Positions 23,508 through 31,582 of a stretch of DNA of 43,763 bases are shown in pieces; within the stretch, counting starts at the first letter, position 1, and every line of letters starts with the position of its first letter. This DNA is from CAYRRR01 sp964426755 (lineage in GTDB: Bacteria > Patescibacteriota > Saccharimonadia > Saccharimonadales > JAGQNJ01), in NCBI GenBank assembly GCA_964426755.1, contig CAYRRR010000005.1, forward strand, positions 1-43,763. The letters run 5' to 3'. The notes under the pieces are model-generated. The model saw only the letters and a program-made list of their open reading frames with translations, was not told the origin of the DNA and ran no database searches. The position numbers were made by a program, and so were the translations under genes.

Positions 23508-24368
23508 ATGATAAACACCACCTTACCCGCAGACGAAGAACAGCTTACGCAAACTGAAAACACCATAAAAGAGGTGCTTGAATCGGTTGAGCTTAACCCA
23601 TCTGCGCTTGACCCAATTATAATTGAGCGCCTGGCGATATTGCATGAGGCCACCCCTACTGTAGAAGATGAGTTGCGAGCCATTACTATGTCTCAGGCTG
23701 TTTTTGACACCGCGGCCGAAGCTGGTCATGCTTACTCTGAAGAAGAAAAACGAACCGTAATCATAGGCTCACTATTTACTGATATTGGTAAAAGCGGCCC
23801 TAAATCAGCTACGCCCGAACAGTCTAAGCTGATAGCATCTATTTTTAATGTCGAGAACCTGCCGCCAGAAACAGTCAACGGACCAATTGAAAGTTTTATT
23901 GATAATTATTTTGGTGAAGATGCAGAAGCGGCTAAATCACAATTAGCAAAACTAGGGCTCGACCTTACAAAGCTAAAAATGAGAGATCTCTACAACCTCC
24001 ATACCCTTTGGACACTAGAGTTAACGGTTGATTCTGGCATTCCTGAAGAAGCCGTCGCTGCGGCTGCTTCACATCATAGATTGCGCGGCGATAACCCGGG
24101 ATCTATCTTGAATGATGATGACACATTTACGCATGAGTTTGGCACTAACGGCAAATTTGATCGAGCAGAAAAATTAATTGCCGCCCTTGATATGTATGAC
24201 GCCTTTACCCGCAGGTCTGGGCTCAGTCACGAAGAAGCGCTATCTGCTCTTTCGGGTTGGCTGCAAAAAACGGCTGGCGGTAAATATGCCGATGACACTG
24301 AACTGAAACAAATTCTTCAAGACCTTGATGCAGCCACATCAGCCAAAGTGTCTGATACTGCCAACTAA
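23508..24368 (+). CDS. Degenerate HD-GYP-like protein
   Basis: The 286-residue acidic protein keeps the HD-GYP order of motifs: TDIGKSGP (about 91-98) where HDIGK is expected, NLHTLW (about 163-168), SHHRLRGDNPG (188-198) in place of HHERxDGxGYP, and DMYDAF (228-233). The His of the HD pair is Thr and the GYP is NPG. Cyclic-di-GMP hydrolysis is therefore unlikely and metal binding doubtful. It could be a sensor or scaffold. It has its own promoter and no operon partners. Confidence 0.65.
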   Translation: MINTTLPADEEQLTQTENTIKEVLESVELNPSALDPIIIERLAILHEATPTVEDELRAITMSQAVFDTAAEAGHAYSEEEKRTVIIGSLFTDIGKSGPKSATPEQSKLIASIFNVENLPPETVNGPIESFIDNYFGEDAEAAKSQLAKLGLDLTKLKMRDLYNLHTLWTLELTVDSGIPEEAVAAAASHHRLRGDNPGSILNDDDTFTHEFGTNGKFDRAEKLIAALDMYDAFTRRSGLSHEEALSALSGWLQKTAGGKYADDTELKQILQDLDAATSAKVSDTAN

Positions 24369-24399
24369 AGCACCGGTACAATACCCTACAAAAGCCGCA

Positions 24400-24573
24400 T
24401 TATTTTGGCTTTGAGGTAAGGTGCCAGCCAGAACAGACTGGGCATTTATACACCCGTGACGGCCTCCCTAATTTTTTGAGCAGATTGATTTTCTTTATGG
24501 CTGCTTGTGCTGCGGCATCGCTAGAATACCGTGTTTTACGCTTACACACCTCTTTTTCTTTTGCTGTAGACAT
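24400..24573 (-). CDS. Small zinc-binding protein (CxxC...WHLT type)
   Basis: From ATG 24573 the product is 57 residues: CKRKTRYSS, then an alanine/lysine helix, then VYKCPVCSGWHLTSKP. The CPxCxGWHLTS end is seen in small zinc-binding proteins of actinobacterial phages and some bacteria, with function unknown. The ORF continues upstream to 24618, but that part is hydrophobic and unlike the rest. Confidence 0.6.
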   Translation of the reverse strand: MSTAKEKEVCKRKTRYSSDAAAQAAIKKINLLKKLGRPSRVYKCPVCSGWHLTSKPK

Positions 24574-24647
24574 GAATGTATAGTAGCAAAGAGGTGCTGC
24601 TAGAAAAAAATAAATCAATGCGTTACATTGGTGATCGCGATAGATCT

Positions 24648-24920
24648 TTAGTGCTTATCAAGGAATGCGCTAACTTGAGGTTCTACTTCTGGCGGTAAGC
24701 CTTGGCGCTCGCGCAATTGTCTTGTTATTGCTGCTACCACCGATGTGATAATTTCTTCTTTTGATAGTGGCGTGAACTCAACAAAGGTATTGCCACGATC
24801 AAGCACGTTATCGCGCGGTGCATGAGGAACGCTCTCCATATTTGCTGCATGGCCACTCATAGACTCTATTTTAGAGCTTTTTCTATGTTGTTGCTTGCGA
24901 TTAGTGCTTAAAATATCCAT
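24648..24920 (-). CDS. Hypothetical 90-residue protein
   Basis: From ATG 24920 the product is polar and basic for about 45 residues. It ends with a helical stretch, LSKEEIITSVVAAITRQLRERQGLPPEVEPQV. It is not recognised. The start overlaps the last codons of the micro-gene at 24908-24973 by 13 bases in another frame, so translation is probably coupled. A longer reading to 25019 would pass through the micro-gene and its ribosome binding site and is unlikely. Confidence 0.45.
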   Translation of the reverse strand: MDILSTNRKQQHRKSSKIESMSGHAANMESVPHAPRDNVLDRGNTFVEFTPLSKEEIITSVVAAITRQLRERQGLPPEVEPQVSAFLDKH

Positions 24921-24973
24921 GATAAAACAACAAGTAGACCAATTACTGCCAGAATGCCCCAGACTATGTTCAT
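24908..24973 (-). CDS. 21-residue single-helix membrane micro-protein
   Basis: ATG 24973 is preceded by AAAGGAGGTGAT, one of the best ribosome binding sites in the window. The 21-residue product starts MNIVWGILAVIGLLVV and is one membrane helix from end to end. It ends at TAA 24908-24910. It recalls the tiny lmo0937-type membrane peptides of Firmicutes, but the likeness is only in style. The next gene begins inside its last codons. Confidence 0.6.
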   Translation of the reverse strand: MNIVWGILAVIGLLVVLSWIF

Positions 24974-25132
24974 AATCACCTCCTTTCAGTTGACCATGAT
25001 ATTGTAAGCCGAGCGGCAATTGCCTTCAGCGATAATTCTTACAGATCACTAAATAGCCATGTGCGTACACGATAATCACTTACTGTAAAATAATTAATTA
25101 AGCGTTATAAGTTTTTTTGATATGGTTTAGAA

Positions 25133-25234
25133 ATGATACGGGTATTATTTGGGCGAGTTTTTTTGATCATACAACTGGCTATAGTAGTCCGTCGAATGCT
25201 AAAACTGCTTGGTAAATTTCAGCAGCAAAAATAA
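25133..25234 (+). CDS. 33-residue amphipathic/membrane micro-protein
   Basis: ATG 25133 to TAA 25232-25234 encodes 33 residues, starting MIRVLFGRVFLIIQLAIVV and then basic (RRMLKLLGKFQQQK). This looks like one membrane helix followed by positive charges. The stop codon overlaps the first stem bases of a strong terminator, as for a real transcription unit. No clear Shine-Dalgarno or strong promoter was found, so it may be leaderless or not expressed. Confidence 0.35.
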   Translation: MIRVLFGRVFLIIQLAIVVRRMLKLLGKFQQQK

Positions 25235-25265
25235 AAACTTCCCGGTTTTTTTGCGGGAAGTTTTT
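25233..25265. terminator. Bidirectional terminator
   Basis: AAAAACTTCCCG (25233-25244) pairs perfectly with CGGGAAGTTTTT (25254-25265). It serves the RRM gene on the minus strand and could serve the 33-residue gene on the plus strand. Confidence 0.88.
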
Positions 25266-25271
25266 ACTGCT

Positions 25272-25598
25272 TTATCGTTGTCGGAACGATGAGCCGCGAT
25301 TGAAGCCGCCGCCACCGCCTGAACGAAAACCGCCACCAGATGGGCGCTCTTCGCGTGGGCGTGCCTCGTTGACGACAATTTTGCGTCCACCAAGATCACT
25401 ACCATCAAGTGCCTTGATAGCAGCTTGTGCTTCTTCAGCAGATTCAAACTCCACAAAACCAAAGCCTTTTGAGCGGCCTGATTCTCGGTCTTGGATCACT
25501 GTCGCTGAAGCAACCGAGCCGTGAGCTGCAAATAAATCTTGTAACTCTTGGTCGGTAGTACTGTAGGGTAAACCCCCTACGTATAACTTACTAGCCAT
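25272..25598 (-). CDS. RRM-domain RNA-binding protein
   Basis: The 108-residue protein is one RRM: RNP2 KLYVGGLPY (4-12) and RNP1 KGFGFVEFES (about 44-53), followed by a Gly/Arg-rich tail (GGGGGFNRGSSFRQR). Such proteins in cyanobacteria and others bind single-stranded RNA and act in cold response or RNA stability. It has a good ribosome binding site (AAGGAA) and its own terminator. The unstructured A/C-rich RNA at 6467-6645 is a possible target, which is speculation. Confidence 0.92.
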   Translation of the reverse strand: MASKLYVGGLPYSTTDQELQDLFAAHGSVASATVIQDRESGRSKGFGFVEFESAEEAQAAIKALDGSDLGGRKIVVNEARPREERPSGGGFRSGGGGGFNRGSSFRQR

Positions 25599-25712
25599 TA
25601 GATATTCCTTCTTATTTTTCTAAACCAGGTCGACCTATCTTAACTCACACACTAAAAACAATGGCTAGCAAGAATCCTGTTGCCTAATTTTACCTTTTTT
25701 TGGTCAATAATG

Positions 25713-26816
25713 CTACCGTCTTTCGCCAATTGGCACATCAGCCGCCTCTGGCTCTGGCAGCTTAATGTATGTGCGGGTTGGCTGCTTGTCTTTGCTATCA
25801 TTTAAAAACTCGTTTATGTCTTTAAAATTAAAGACAATGTGGGCCGCTTTTGCCTTGTTGCCTTCTTGAATCTCGAGTAACTTATATATTTCTAAACCAT
25901 TGCCAGTGTGCACGATATCTGAAGTCTGGCCGGGTTGTAGCGTAAATATGGCGTTGAGTGCCTTCGGGTTAAGATCTCGGTTAGACTTTTCAATCAAAAA
26001 GCCAAACTCTCCGCCCGCATCTTTAGAAGACACATCGTCAGAGTAACGCTTAGCAATCTCGGCAAAATCTCCGCCCGCTTTTATTTCAGCTAAAGCGGCA
26101 TCAGCCCTACCCTTTGTGTCGGTATCAAGTGTAGCCAGTACTTTTTGACGCAATAAGTTATCACGTGCGTAGCGCTTGAAGTCAGCTCGCGACCAACCAA
26201 AGTATTGCCGCAACACGTCTTCAAGCACCTCATCGGTACTACCAAGCCGCTCCTGGTTGCGTAGCAAGGTAATTTGATCCTCTACCTCTCTGTCCGAAAC
26301 TGTGATGTTTTTATCTTTAGCGATTTTTTTAATATATGCATCGTCAATAACCTTCTCAAGCGCACGACGCTTATACTCATCAAGCTGCTGTTTGCCCACT
26401 TCGCTGTTAAAATCAAGTTTCTGTTGATTTTCGTAGTAGTGCATGTAACGCCGAACCTCAAACAGGTAGTTTTCGTATGCTATAAACCGCCCACCCTGCC
26501 GTGCAATCGGAAACGGAATCACTTGCGTAGCCTTATATAGAAAGGTAGAAGTTGATTGCAAACGGTACAGCGCAATTGTGCAATAGGTAAAGAAGGCCAC
26601 CAAAGTAATTAAAACAATCGACACCGTTAACAAAACAATCTTGTGCTTTGAATGCTGCAATGGATAGATGTATTTGCGGGCACTACCTAGTACCTCTTCA
26701 CGGTGTTCTGCCACTGTATCATTGGTGATGCGCGGCAAACTCGTGACAGGTATAGCCTCTTGTTGTTTCTTGCGTCGAAGCTTTGGTTTTTTAAATTTCT
26801 TCAAGTGTTTCTTCAT
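25713..26816 (-). CDS. Membrane-anchored parvulin-type peptidyl-prolyl isomerase
   Basis: A basic cytoplasmic N-terminus (KKHLKKFKKPKLRRKKQQ) is followed by one membrane helix (about 60-83), a SurA_N-like helical region and a rotamase domain (FAEIAKRYSDDVSSKDAGGEFGFL, LNAIFTLQPGQTSDIV). It therefore folds exported proteins on the outer face, like PrsA. I chose ATG 26816 (ATG 26822 is equally possible); the ORF to 26864 would overlap further with the PH-domain gene. The overlap with that gene shows they form an operon. Confidence 0.85.
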   Translation of the reverse strand: MKKHLKKFKKPKLRRKKQQEAIPVTSLPRITNDTVAEHREEVLGSARKYIYPLQHSKHKIVLLTVSIVLITLVAFFTYCTIALYRLQSTSTFLYKATQVIPFPIARQGGRFIAYENYLFEVRRYMHYYENQQKLDFNSEVGKQQLDEYKRRALEKVIDDAYIKKIAKDKNITVSDREVEDQITLLRNQERLGSTDEVLEDVLRQYFGWSRADFKRYARDNLLRQKVLATLDTDTKGRADAALAEIKAGGDFAEIAKRYSDDVSSKDAGGEFGFLIEKSNRDLNPKALNAIFTLQPGQTSDIVHTGNGLEIYKLLEIQEGNKAKAAHIVFNFKDINEFLNDSKDKQPTRTYIKLPEPEAADVPIGERR

Positions 26817-27363
26817 TTTCATCCCCACTCTTAATTTCTGCTTCATCCATAGGCTCAGCCTCAATCCCCTCTTGCCTCAAAATTTCATTAATCTTTCTAA
26901 TGACTTCTGCAGGATGATATACCTCGTGAACAACCAAGTCCCCCATGTATGTTTGTATAATTATTGTACCAAATCCAAGCAGCGTTGCCTGCACTCCCTT
27001 AATTTCATAGTTAGTTGACTGGATTTTATTTAGCCCTATATCTACTACCGATTTGCTAAAGAAACCCTTTTGCGATATCTGCACAAACCGTTGGTCAGTA
27101 ACAATAAAGATGCTGTAATACCATAAAATCCATGAGGGTAAAAATAATAAAAAAGCCAATACAAGCCCGCCAGCCATCCCCCCGTAAAAATACGACATTT
27201 CCGGCTTAATAAGAGCCGGGATGGTGCCGAGTAGTATGGCAAACATTGATATCACCAAGCCCTTACGCATAACGATGGGGTGTTTTCTAAACGTGTATAA
27301 CACCTCTTCATCATCAAACTGGTCTGCAAATTCTTTTTGAGCGGCTTTTTCTTTTTTTGCCAT
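26791..27363 (-). CDS. PH-domain (bPH2/YdbS-like) membrane protein
   Basis: The 190-residue protein has two membrane helices (about 34-52 and 60-82). A bacterial PH-like domain follows (YSIFIVTDQRFVQISQKGFFSKSVVDIGLNKIQSTNYE), and the C-terminus is acidic. The family sits at the inner face of the membrane and its role is unclear. It is the first gene of an operon with the parvulin. Confidence 0.82.
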   Translation of the reverse strand: MAKKEKAAQKEFADQFDDEEVLYTFRKHPIVMRKGLVISMFAILLGTIPALIKPEMSYFYGGMAGGLVLAFLLFLPSWILWYYSIFIVTDQRFVQISQKGFFSKSVVDIGLNKIQSTNYEIKGVQATLLGFGTIIIQTYMGDLVVHEVYHPAEVIRKINEILRQEGIEAEPMDEAEIKSGDENEETLEEI

Positions 27364-27394
27364 AACCCTATTCTACTCTACTTTGACTTATAGA

Positions 27395-27470
27395 TGGTAC
27401 CCTGGGAGGGAGTCGAACCCCCAACCTTTTCCTTAGGACGGAACCGCTCTATCCATTGAGCTACCAGGGC
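27395..27470 (-). tRNA. tRNA-Arg (CCT)
   Basis: The acceptor GCCCTGG pairs with CCAGGGT, ending in a G-U pair. The anticodon loop GTCCTAA gives CCT, the T-arm is complete, and discriminator A and CCA are encoded. A TATAAT box (27487-27482, minus strand) lies 11 bases upstream. Confidence 0.93.
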
Positions 27471-27546
27471 GGATTCATATTATTATAGCGGAGAGTACTA
27501 TAGGTCTGAGCGTATAATTGACAGGCCATCATGCAAGCACTCCTAA

Positions 27547-28104
27547 TTAAGCTTGAGTTAATTGCTCGTGAACTGTCTTGTATGCAAATAGTTCGTTTTC
27601 GTCAAACCACATCTTTATTTCTTGTTCGGCCTCTTTAACAGAGCCAGAAGCATGAACAATATTTGCAGCACCCTTCTTTTGCAACGAAGCCCTACCAAGA
27701 CTGAGGTGCGCATAGTCTCCACGAATTGTGCCTGGCAAAGAATCTTTAGGCCCGGTGTTTCCTACCATCTTGCGAACAATCTCAACCGCATGGCCACCTT
27801 CAAGCACAACGGCAATCACGGGAGCGCTCTTCATAAAGTCGCGGGTAGCCTCTACAATCATTTTGCCAATCTCTTCTACAGACTCGCTGTACTCAACACC
27901 ATAGTTATCCCAGTCTTCTTTAGTTTTGTTACCCACTATCGGAATAAGGTCATCGGGGTAATGATTTCGGAGCAACTCCATCTCAGGTATCATCATCTTC
28001 ATCCCAATTATCTTAAGGCCAACTCGCTCAAACCGCGTGATTATCTCACCCGCAATCGCTCTTTGCACGGTATCAGGTTTCAAAATAACTAAAGTTCTTT
28101 CCAT
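27547..28104 (-). CDS. ndk: Nucleoside diphosphate kinase with insertion
   Basis: Ndk transfers the gamma phosphate between NTPs and NDPs through a phospho-His. The active-site NIVHASGS, TLVILKPDTVQR and GTIRGDYAH are present. The protein is 185 residues instead of about 140. One extra segment lies after NHYP (DDLIPIVGNKTKEDWDNYGV and following) and a shorter one before the active His. It starts with an AAGGAAG ribosome binding site 29 nt or so after a TAGAAT promoter. Confidence 0.93.
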   Translation of the reverse strand: MERTLVILKPDTVQRAIAGEIITRFERVGLKIIGMKMMIPEMELLRNHYPDDLIPIVGNKTKEDWDNYGVEYSESVEEIGKMIVEATRDFMKSAPVIAVVLEGGHAVEIVRKMVGNTGPKDSLPGTIRGDYAHLSLGRASLQKKGAANIVHASGSVKEAEQEIKMWFDENELFAYKTVHEQLTQA

Positions 28105-28195
28105 TATTAATGCTTCCTTACAATTTAGTGTTACTGTTTATTCTAACAGATAGCACCGCCCTGATAAACCCCATACATTCAAAGTGTCTTAAGAG

Positions 28196-28213
28196 CTAGT
28201 CCGGCCGGACTAG
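28196..28213. promoter_or_regulatory. 18-bp perfect palindrome between ndk and the recombinase gene
   Basis: CTAGTCCGGCCGGACTAG is a perfect palindrome about 36 bases upstream of the recombinase -10 box. It suits a dimeric regulator better than a terminator, because no T run follows on either side. It does not resemble a dif site. Confidence 0.5.
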
Positions 28214-28261
28214 TTATGTGATTGTGAGTGAAGTCATTTGGTAATGTCGTACAATATAGAT

Positions 28262-29188
28262 ATGTTGTTTTCAAAAGCAAAAACTGATTTTCTAGAATAT
28301 CTTGAAATTGAGCAAAATCGCTCACAGCGAACAATCCACAATTATGACCATTACCTTACCCGATTAGAAGATTACGGCGGAGACATTCAAGTTGAAAATA
28401 TTGATCAAGAATTTATTCGCAAGTGGCGTTTGTGGCTAAACAGGCTCGGCACCAACACCAGCGAAGAACTGCAAAAAAACACTCTTAATTATCATCTTAT
28501 TGCACTCAGAAGTTTTTTAAAGTGGTGCGCTAAACGCGACATTAAAGCTTTACCTGCAGACAAAATAGAGTTAGCAAAAGTTGTTCGTAAGCAAGTTACG
28601 TTTTTAAATAACGATGAGTTGAATAATTTATTTGCTCAACCAGACACCCACACGTTACAGGGGTTACGAGACCGCGCAATTCTAGAATTACTTTTTTCAA
28701 GTGGTCTGCGCGTTTCTGAACTCGTTAGCCTTAACAAAGAACACGTTAATTTAAAACGCCAAGAATTTATGGTGCGCGGCAAAGGCCAAAAAGACCGTCC
28801 AATATTTATTAGTAATGCTGCTGCGGACTGGCTGAGCAAATATATAGAAACGCGAAACGATACTATCCCTGCCCTCTTTATACGTCATGGCAATAAAAAA
28901 GAAAGTCCTGATAGGACAGGCAATTACCAGCGACTTACCGCACGAAGCGTACAGCGCATGGTTAGTCGTTATGCGTTGCTGGCGGGTATAACCAAACATG
29001 TTTCACCGCACACACTGCGCCACAGCTTTGCCACCGACCTGCTTATGAACGGCGCTGATCTTAGAAGCGTACAAGCCTTGCTTGGGCACAGCAATATTGC
29101 CACCACCCAAATCTATACACACGTAACTGACCCCCACCTAAAACAGGTCCATCAAAAATATCACAGCAAAGACAAAGCATCCCGCTGA
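28262..29188 (+). CDS. xerC: Xer-type tyrosine recombinase
   Basis: The 308-residue protein has the SAM-like N-terminal domain (LEYLEIEQNRSQRTIHNYDHYL) and the catalytic set: R in GLRVSEL, K in GKGQKDRP, H-x-x-R in HTLRHSFATDLL, H in LGHSNIATTQ and Y in IYTHV. It probably resolves chromosome dimers. XerC versus XerD or a single Xer cannot be decided here. ATG 28262 is chosen over 28238 because TACAAT (28250-28255) ends 6 bases before it, which makes the mRNA leaderless. A nearby dif site was not seen. Confidence 0.88.
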   Translation: MLFSKAKTDFLEYLEIEQNRSQRTIHNYDHYLTRLEDYGGDIQVENIDQEFIRKWRLWLNRLGTNTSEELQKNTLNYHLIALRSFLKWCAKRDIKALPADKIELAKVVRKQVTFLNNDELNNLFAQPDTHTLQGLRDRAILELLFSSGLRVSELVSLNKEHVNLKRQEFMVRGKGQKDRPIFISNAAADWLSKYIETRNDTIPALFIRHGNKKESPDRTGNYQRLTARSVQRMVSRYALLAGITKHVSPHTLRHSFATDLLMNGADLRSVQALLGHSNIATTQIYTHVTDPHLKQVHQKYHSKDKASR

Positions 29189-29226
29189 TGATACAGAGAG
29201 CTATGGGTGTAGATTATATTTGAGCC

Positions 29227-30369
29227 TTAAGGAGCAATTGAAGTACTTTTGCTTCTAGTCTGAGTTGGTGACGAGCAGAGATTACGCACCTCAGCACTAT
29301 CGACTTCAAATTTCTTACAAATTGAGTCAGTCGTCTCTAGCGCCGCTTCCGGCATAAATCCACCATAATTATGCTGAAGGCTGCTGTCATTGTAGGGGAT
29401 GCGCATTCTTACACGACGTAATACATCCGCCGCCTTGCCTGTAACATCAATATTTATTTGTCCACCCACTAAACTAACCCGTTGATTCGAAGCATCGAAC
29501 CCCTCGATATCAAGGCTCATCTTTTTATACAATGGCTTTATATGTAAATAAAATTCTCTTTGAGGATTCGTAATGTTGATCTCGACATTACAATATTTAG
29601 GAGTGCTGGCTGCATTGCATCTACCATCTACAAACGCACCTTGTTGTGGCCTTACTTGACCAAGCGCGTCACCCGGATTATATGCAACCTGCCCAGATTG
29701 GCCTGAAACGCTATGCGCAGCCGGATATAAGAACATGGTTTGAGATTCGCTTAATAACCGGTCCCTCGTTAAGCTACCGCCGTTAAACCCTGGAATTATA
29801 GTTGCCCTGACGACACCAGTTTTAGTGGTACGATCATTCAGCGGAAATGATTTTTGCGGTAGGGCATGTTCAGTTGCCCGAGGTCCAGATTCAAATGATA
29901 CACTTCCGTCAACGTTTTGCCAGCTAATGCGAATTTTTTGAATTGGGCTACCATTTGAGTTAACAGGCACCACGAAAGAACCATCAATCGGGTCAAGCGA
30001 AGAATATGTCAGATTTGGCGGGTCTTGATCTATGAGAACGCAGGTATACTCAACATTATCTTTTATGACATTGTTGAAACTAAGGCCATTAACGGCAGCT
30101 GGGTTCTTAAAATCCTGACAATTATTGATATTGCCCGTCAGCAAGCCTGAACGAATTGCAAGCGCGACATCTTGAGCGGCTGATTCTGCGGCGTATAACG
30201 CCTGAGAACTCAGTTGCCTATCTAGTGCTTGTCGTTGCTCGCGCCTTACAACAAGCGCAAAACTCGTAACGATTAGCGTGACCAGCACCATAATTATGAT
30301 CGTTACCGTTATGGCTACCGCTCCGCTTTCATCCCTTGATAATCTGAAGTATTTACCGAATACTTTCAT
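29227..30369 (-). CDS. PilX-like minor pilus protein
   Basis: The 380-residue protein has a short basic start, SRDESGAVAITVTIIIMVLVTLIV as its single N-terminal helix, and an extended external part. The first lines (RREQRQALDRQLSSQALYAAESAAQDVALAIRSG) match the PilX/PilX_N pattern (QALYAAESAA). It is the last gene of a run of four minor pilus proteins and probably sits at the pilus tip or in the initiation complex. No terminator was recognised after it. Confidence 0.7.
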   Translation of the reverse strand: MKVFGKYFRLSRDESGAVAITVTIIIMVLVTLIVTSFALVVRREQRQALDRQLSSQALYAAESAAQDVALAIRSGLLTGNINNCQDFKNPAAVNGLSFNNVIKDNVEYTCVLIDQDPPNLTYSSLDPIDGSFVVPVNSNGSPIQKIRISWQNVDGSVSFESGPRATEHALPQKSFPLNDRTTKTGVVRATIIPGFNGGSLTRDRLLSESQTMFLYPAAHSVSGQSGQVAYNPGDALGQVRPQQGAFVDGRCNAASTPKYCNVEINITNPQREFYLHIKPLYKKMSLDIEGFDASNQRVSLVGGQINIDVTGKAADVLRRVRMRIPYNDSSLQHNYGGFMPEAALETTDSICKKFEVDSAEVRNLCSSPTQTRSKSTSIAP

Positions 30370-30388
30370 AGTTATGCTTATTGTACAC

Positions 30389-31060
30389 CTAGAGGCGTCT
30401 CAATACCACCGTATTATACTGAGCCACTGCACACCATTGACTCCCAGCTACTGCCGTTTTGCACCTGCCGGTTCCTAAATCAATCAATTCTTTATCGCCG
30501 TAAATCACGGTTACTTTAACTTCATATAAGTTATCTGCTTTAGGGGTTATCTCAAACTCATGTAACCGCATGTTTTCGCCTAGCAAACTCTCACCGTTAC
30601 TAGCAGGAGGATTGCTTGATAGATTTAATGGCGGATTAGTTGCGCACTCTGCAGCATTGCCAACTTTGTCTCGCCAGACAGCATGCCTAATTTTACCCTG
30701 ACTAATGCCACTTGGAAGACTCTTATTTACCTGCATATTTTTTGTAATAGTATATCGTTGGTTGCCGAGACAATAAGACTTTCTAGTTGCAGAGCTACCC
30801 ATCTCATTATTAATTCCGCCGCCAAATGAAGTAGAGGTTGACTCCATATACTGCGATCCTTCAAATTGAATCGGGCGCGAAATATTCTCTACCAATGTAC
30901 GGGCAGCATCCTGCGTACGCGACATAACAACACCTTTGTAGTACATTTTACTGATATGCAATACGGATATACTGGCGCCCACCAAAATAGTCGACAGAAT
31001 TGCAGTAGCAATTAACAACTCTACTATGGTGAATCCTTTACTATCTAGCTTTAGCTTCAT
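30389..31060 (-). CDS. Minor pseudopilin, PilW/PilJ-like
   Basis: A type III signal, SKG-FTIVELLIATAIL, has Glu at +5 and would be cut by the prepilin peptidase at G-F. The remaining part of the 223-residue protein is variable and mostly beta. The start codon follows the previous stop directly (TAAATG), showing coupling. Confidence 0.82.
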   Translation of the reverse strand: MKLKLDSKGFTIVELLIATAILSTILVGASISVLHISKMYYKGVVMSRTQDAARTLVENISRPIQFEGSQYMESTSTSFGGGINNEMGSSATRKSYCLGNQRYTITKNMQVNKSLPSGISQGKIRHAVWRDKVGNAAECATNPPLNLSSNPPASNGESLLGENMRLHEFEITPKADNLYEVKVTVIYGDKELIDLGTGRCKTAVAGSQWCAVAQYNTVVLRRL

Positions 31061-31582
31061 TTAATATGTTCCTTTATAGACAAGGTAAAGAACTTCTTGA
31101 CCGCCACCACCTGAACGATCCCAGGTTGCATTAACGGTATAAATAACCTCTCTGTATGTAAACGATCCGACTGCTACAGGGGGCTTTCGCTCAGTTTGAA
31201 TGGCGATATGATACCTGCCACTCACAACACATTCACTCGGATAAGAAGTTAGGTTATTCACGGTACTGCTTGCCGCAGCGTTTGCCGTGGTAAGATCATC
31301 TTTCATGCAGTAAAATGGCGGCCTACCTGGTACAGGAGCCGACTCTAGCTGGTTATACTGGCTTATGTCACCAGAGCTGTCGATAATATTCATCCTGGTT
31401 CGCAGCTTTTCAATCTGAGACTCTGCGGCTTTTAAAGCTTCGCTGCGCTCAAAGGCTATTCTTGTAGTATTCAGGCTTCTGGTTGCGATAGAAAAAGCAC
31501 CGCCAATAATTGCGCCCAATACAGCCACTGAAATCATCACCTCTACAATTGTATCGCCCAGTTCGTTCAATTTTATGCGCAT
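31061..31582 (-). CDS. Minor pseudopilin, PilV-like
   Basis: The leader MRIKLNELG-DTIVEVMISVAVLGAI has an unusual Asp at +1 of the cut site but keeps Glu at +5. The early helix ends ERSEALKAAESQIEKLR, as in PilV/GspI proteins. ATG 31582 is preferred over 31594 because GGAG stands 6 bases before it. It overlaps the preceding gene by 10 bases. Confidence 0.8.
   Translation of the reverse strand: MRIKLNELGDTIVEVMISVAVLGAIIGGAFSIATRSLNTTRIAFERSEALKAAESQIEKLRTRMNIIDSSGDISQYNQLESAPVPGRPPFYCMKDDLTTANAAASSTVNNLTSYPSECVVSGRYHIAIQTERKPPVAVGSFTYREVIYTVNATWDRSGGGGQEVLYLVYKGTY

Noticed and set aside
27600..28100. Long plus-strand frame opposite ndk and similar antisense frames elsewhere
   Set aside because: They are reverse-strand shadows of well-identified conserved genes with no signals of their own.
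28196..28213. dif site for the Xer recombinase
   Set aside because: dif sites have two 11-bp arms around a 6-bp centre with a recognisable TTATG..TTAAAT arm. This palindrome is continuous and GC-rich and does not match.
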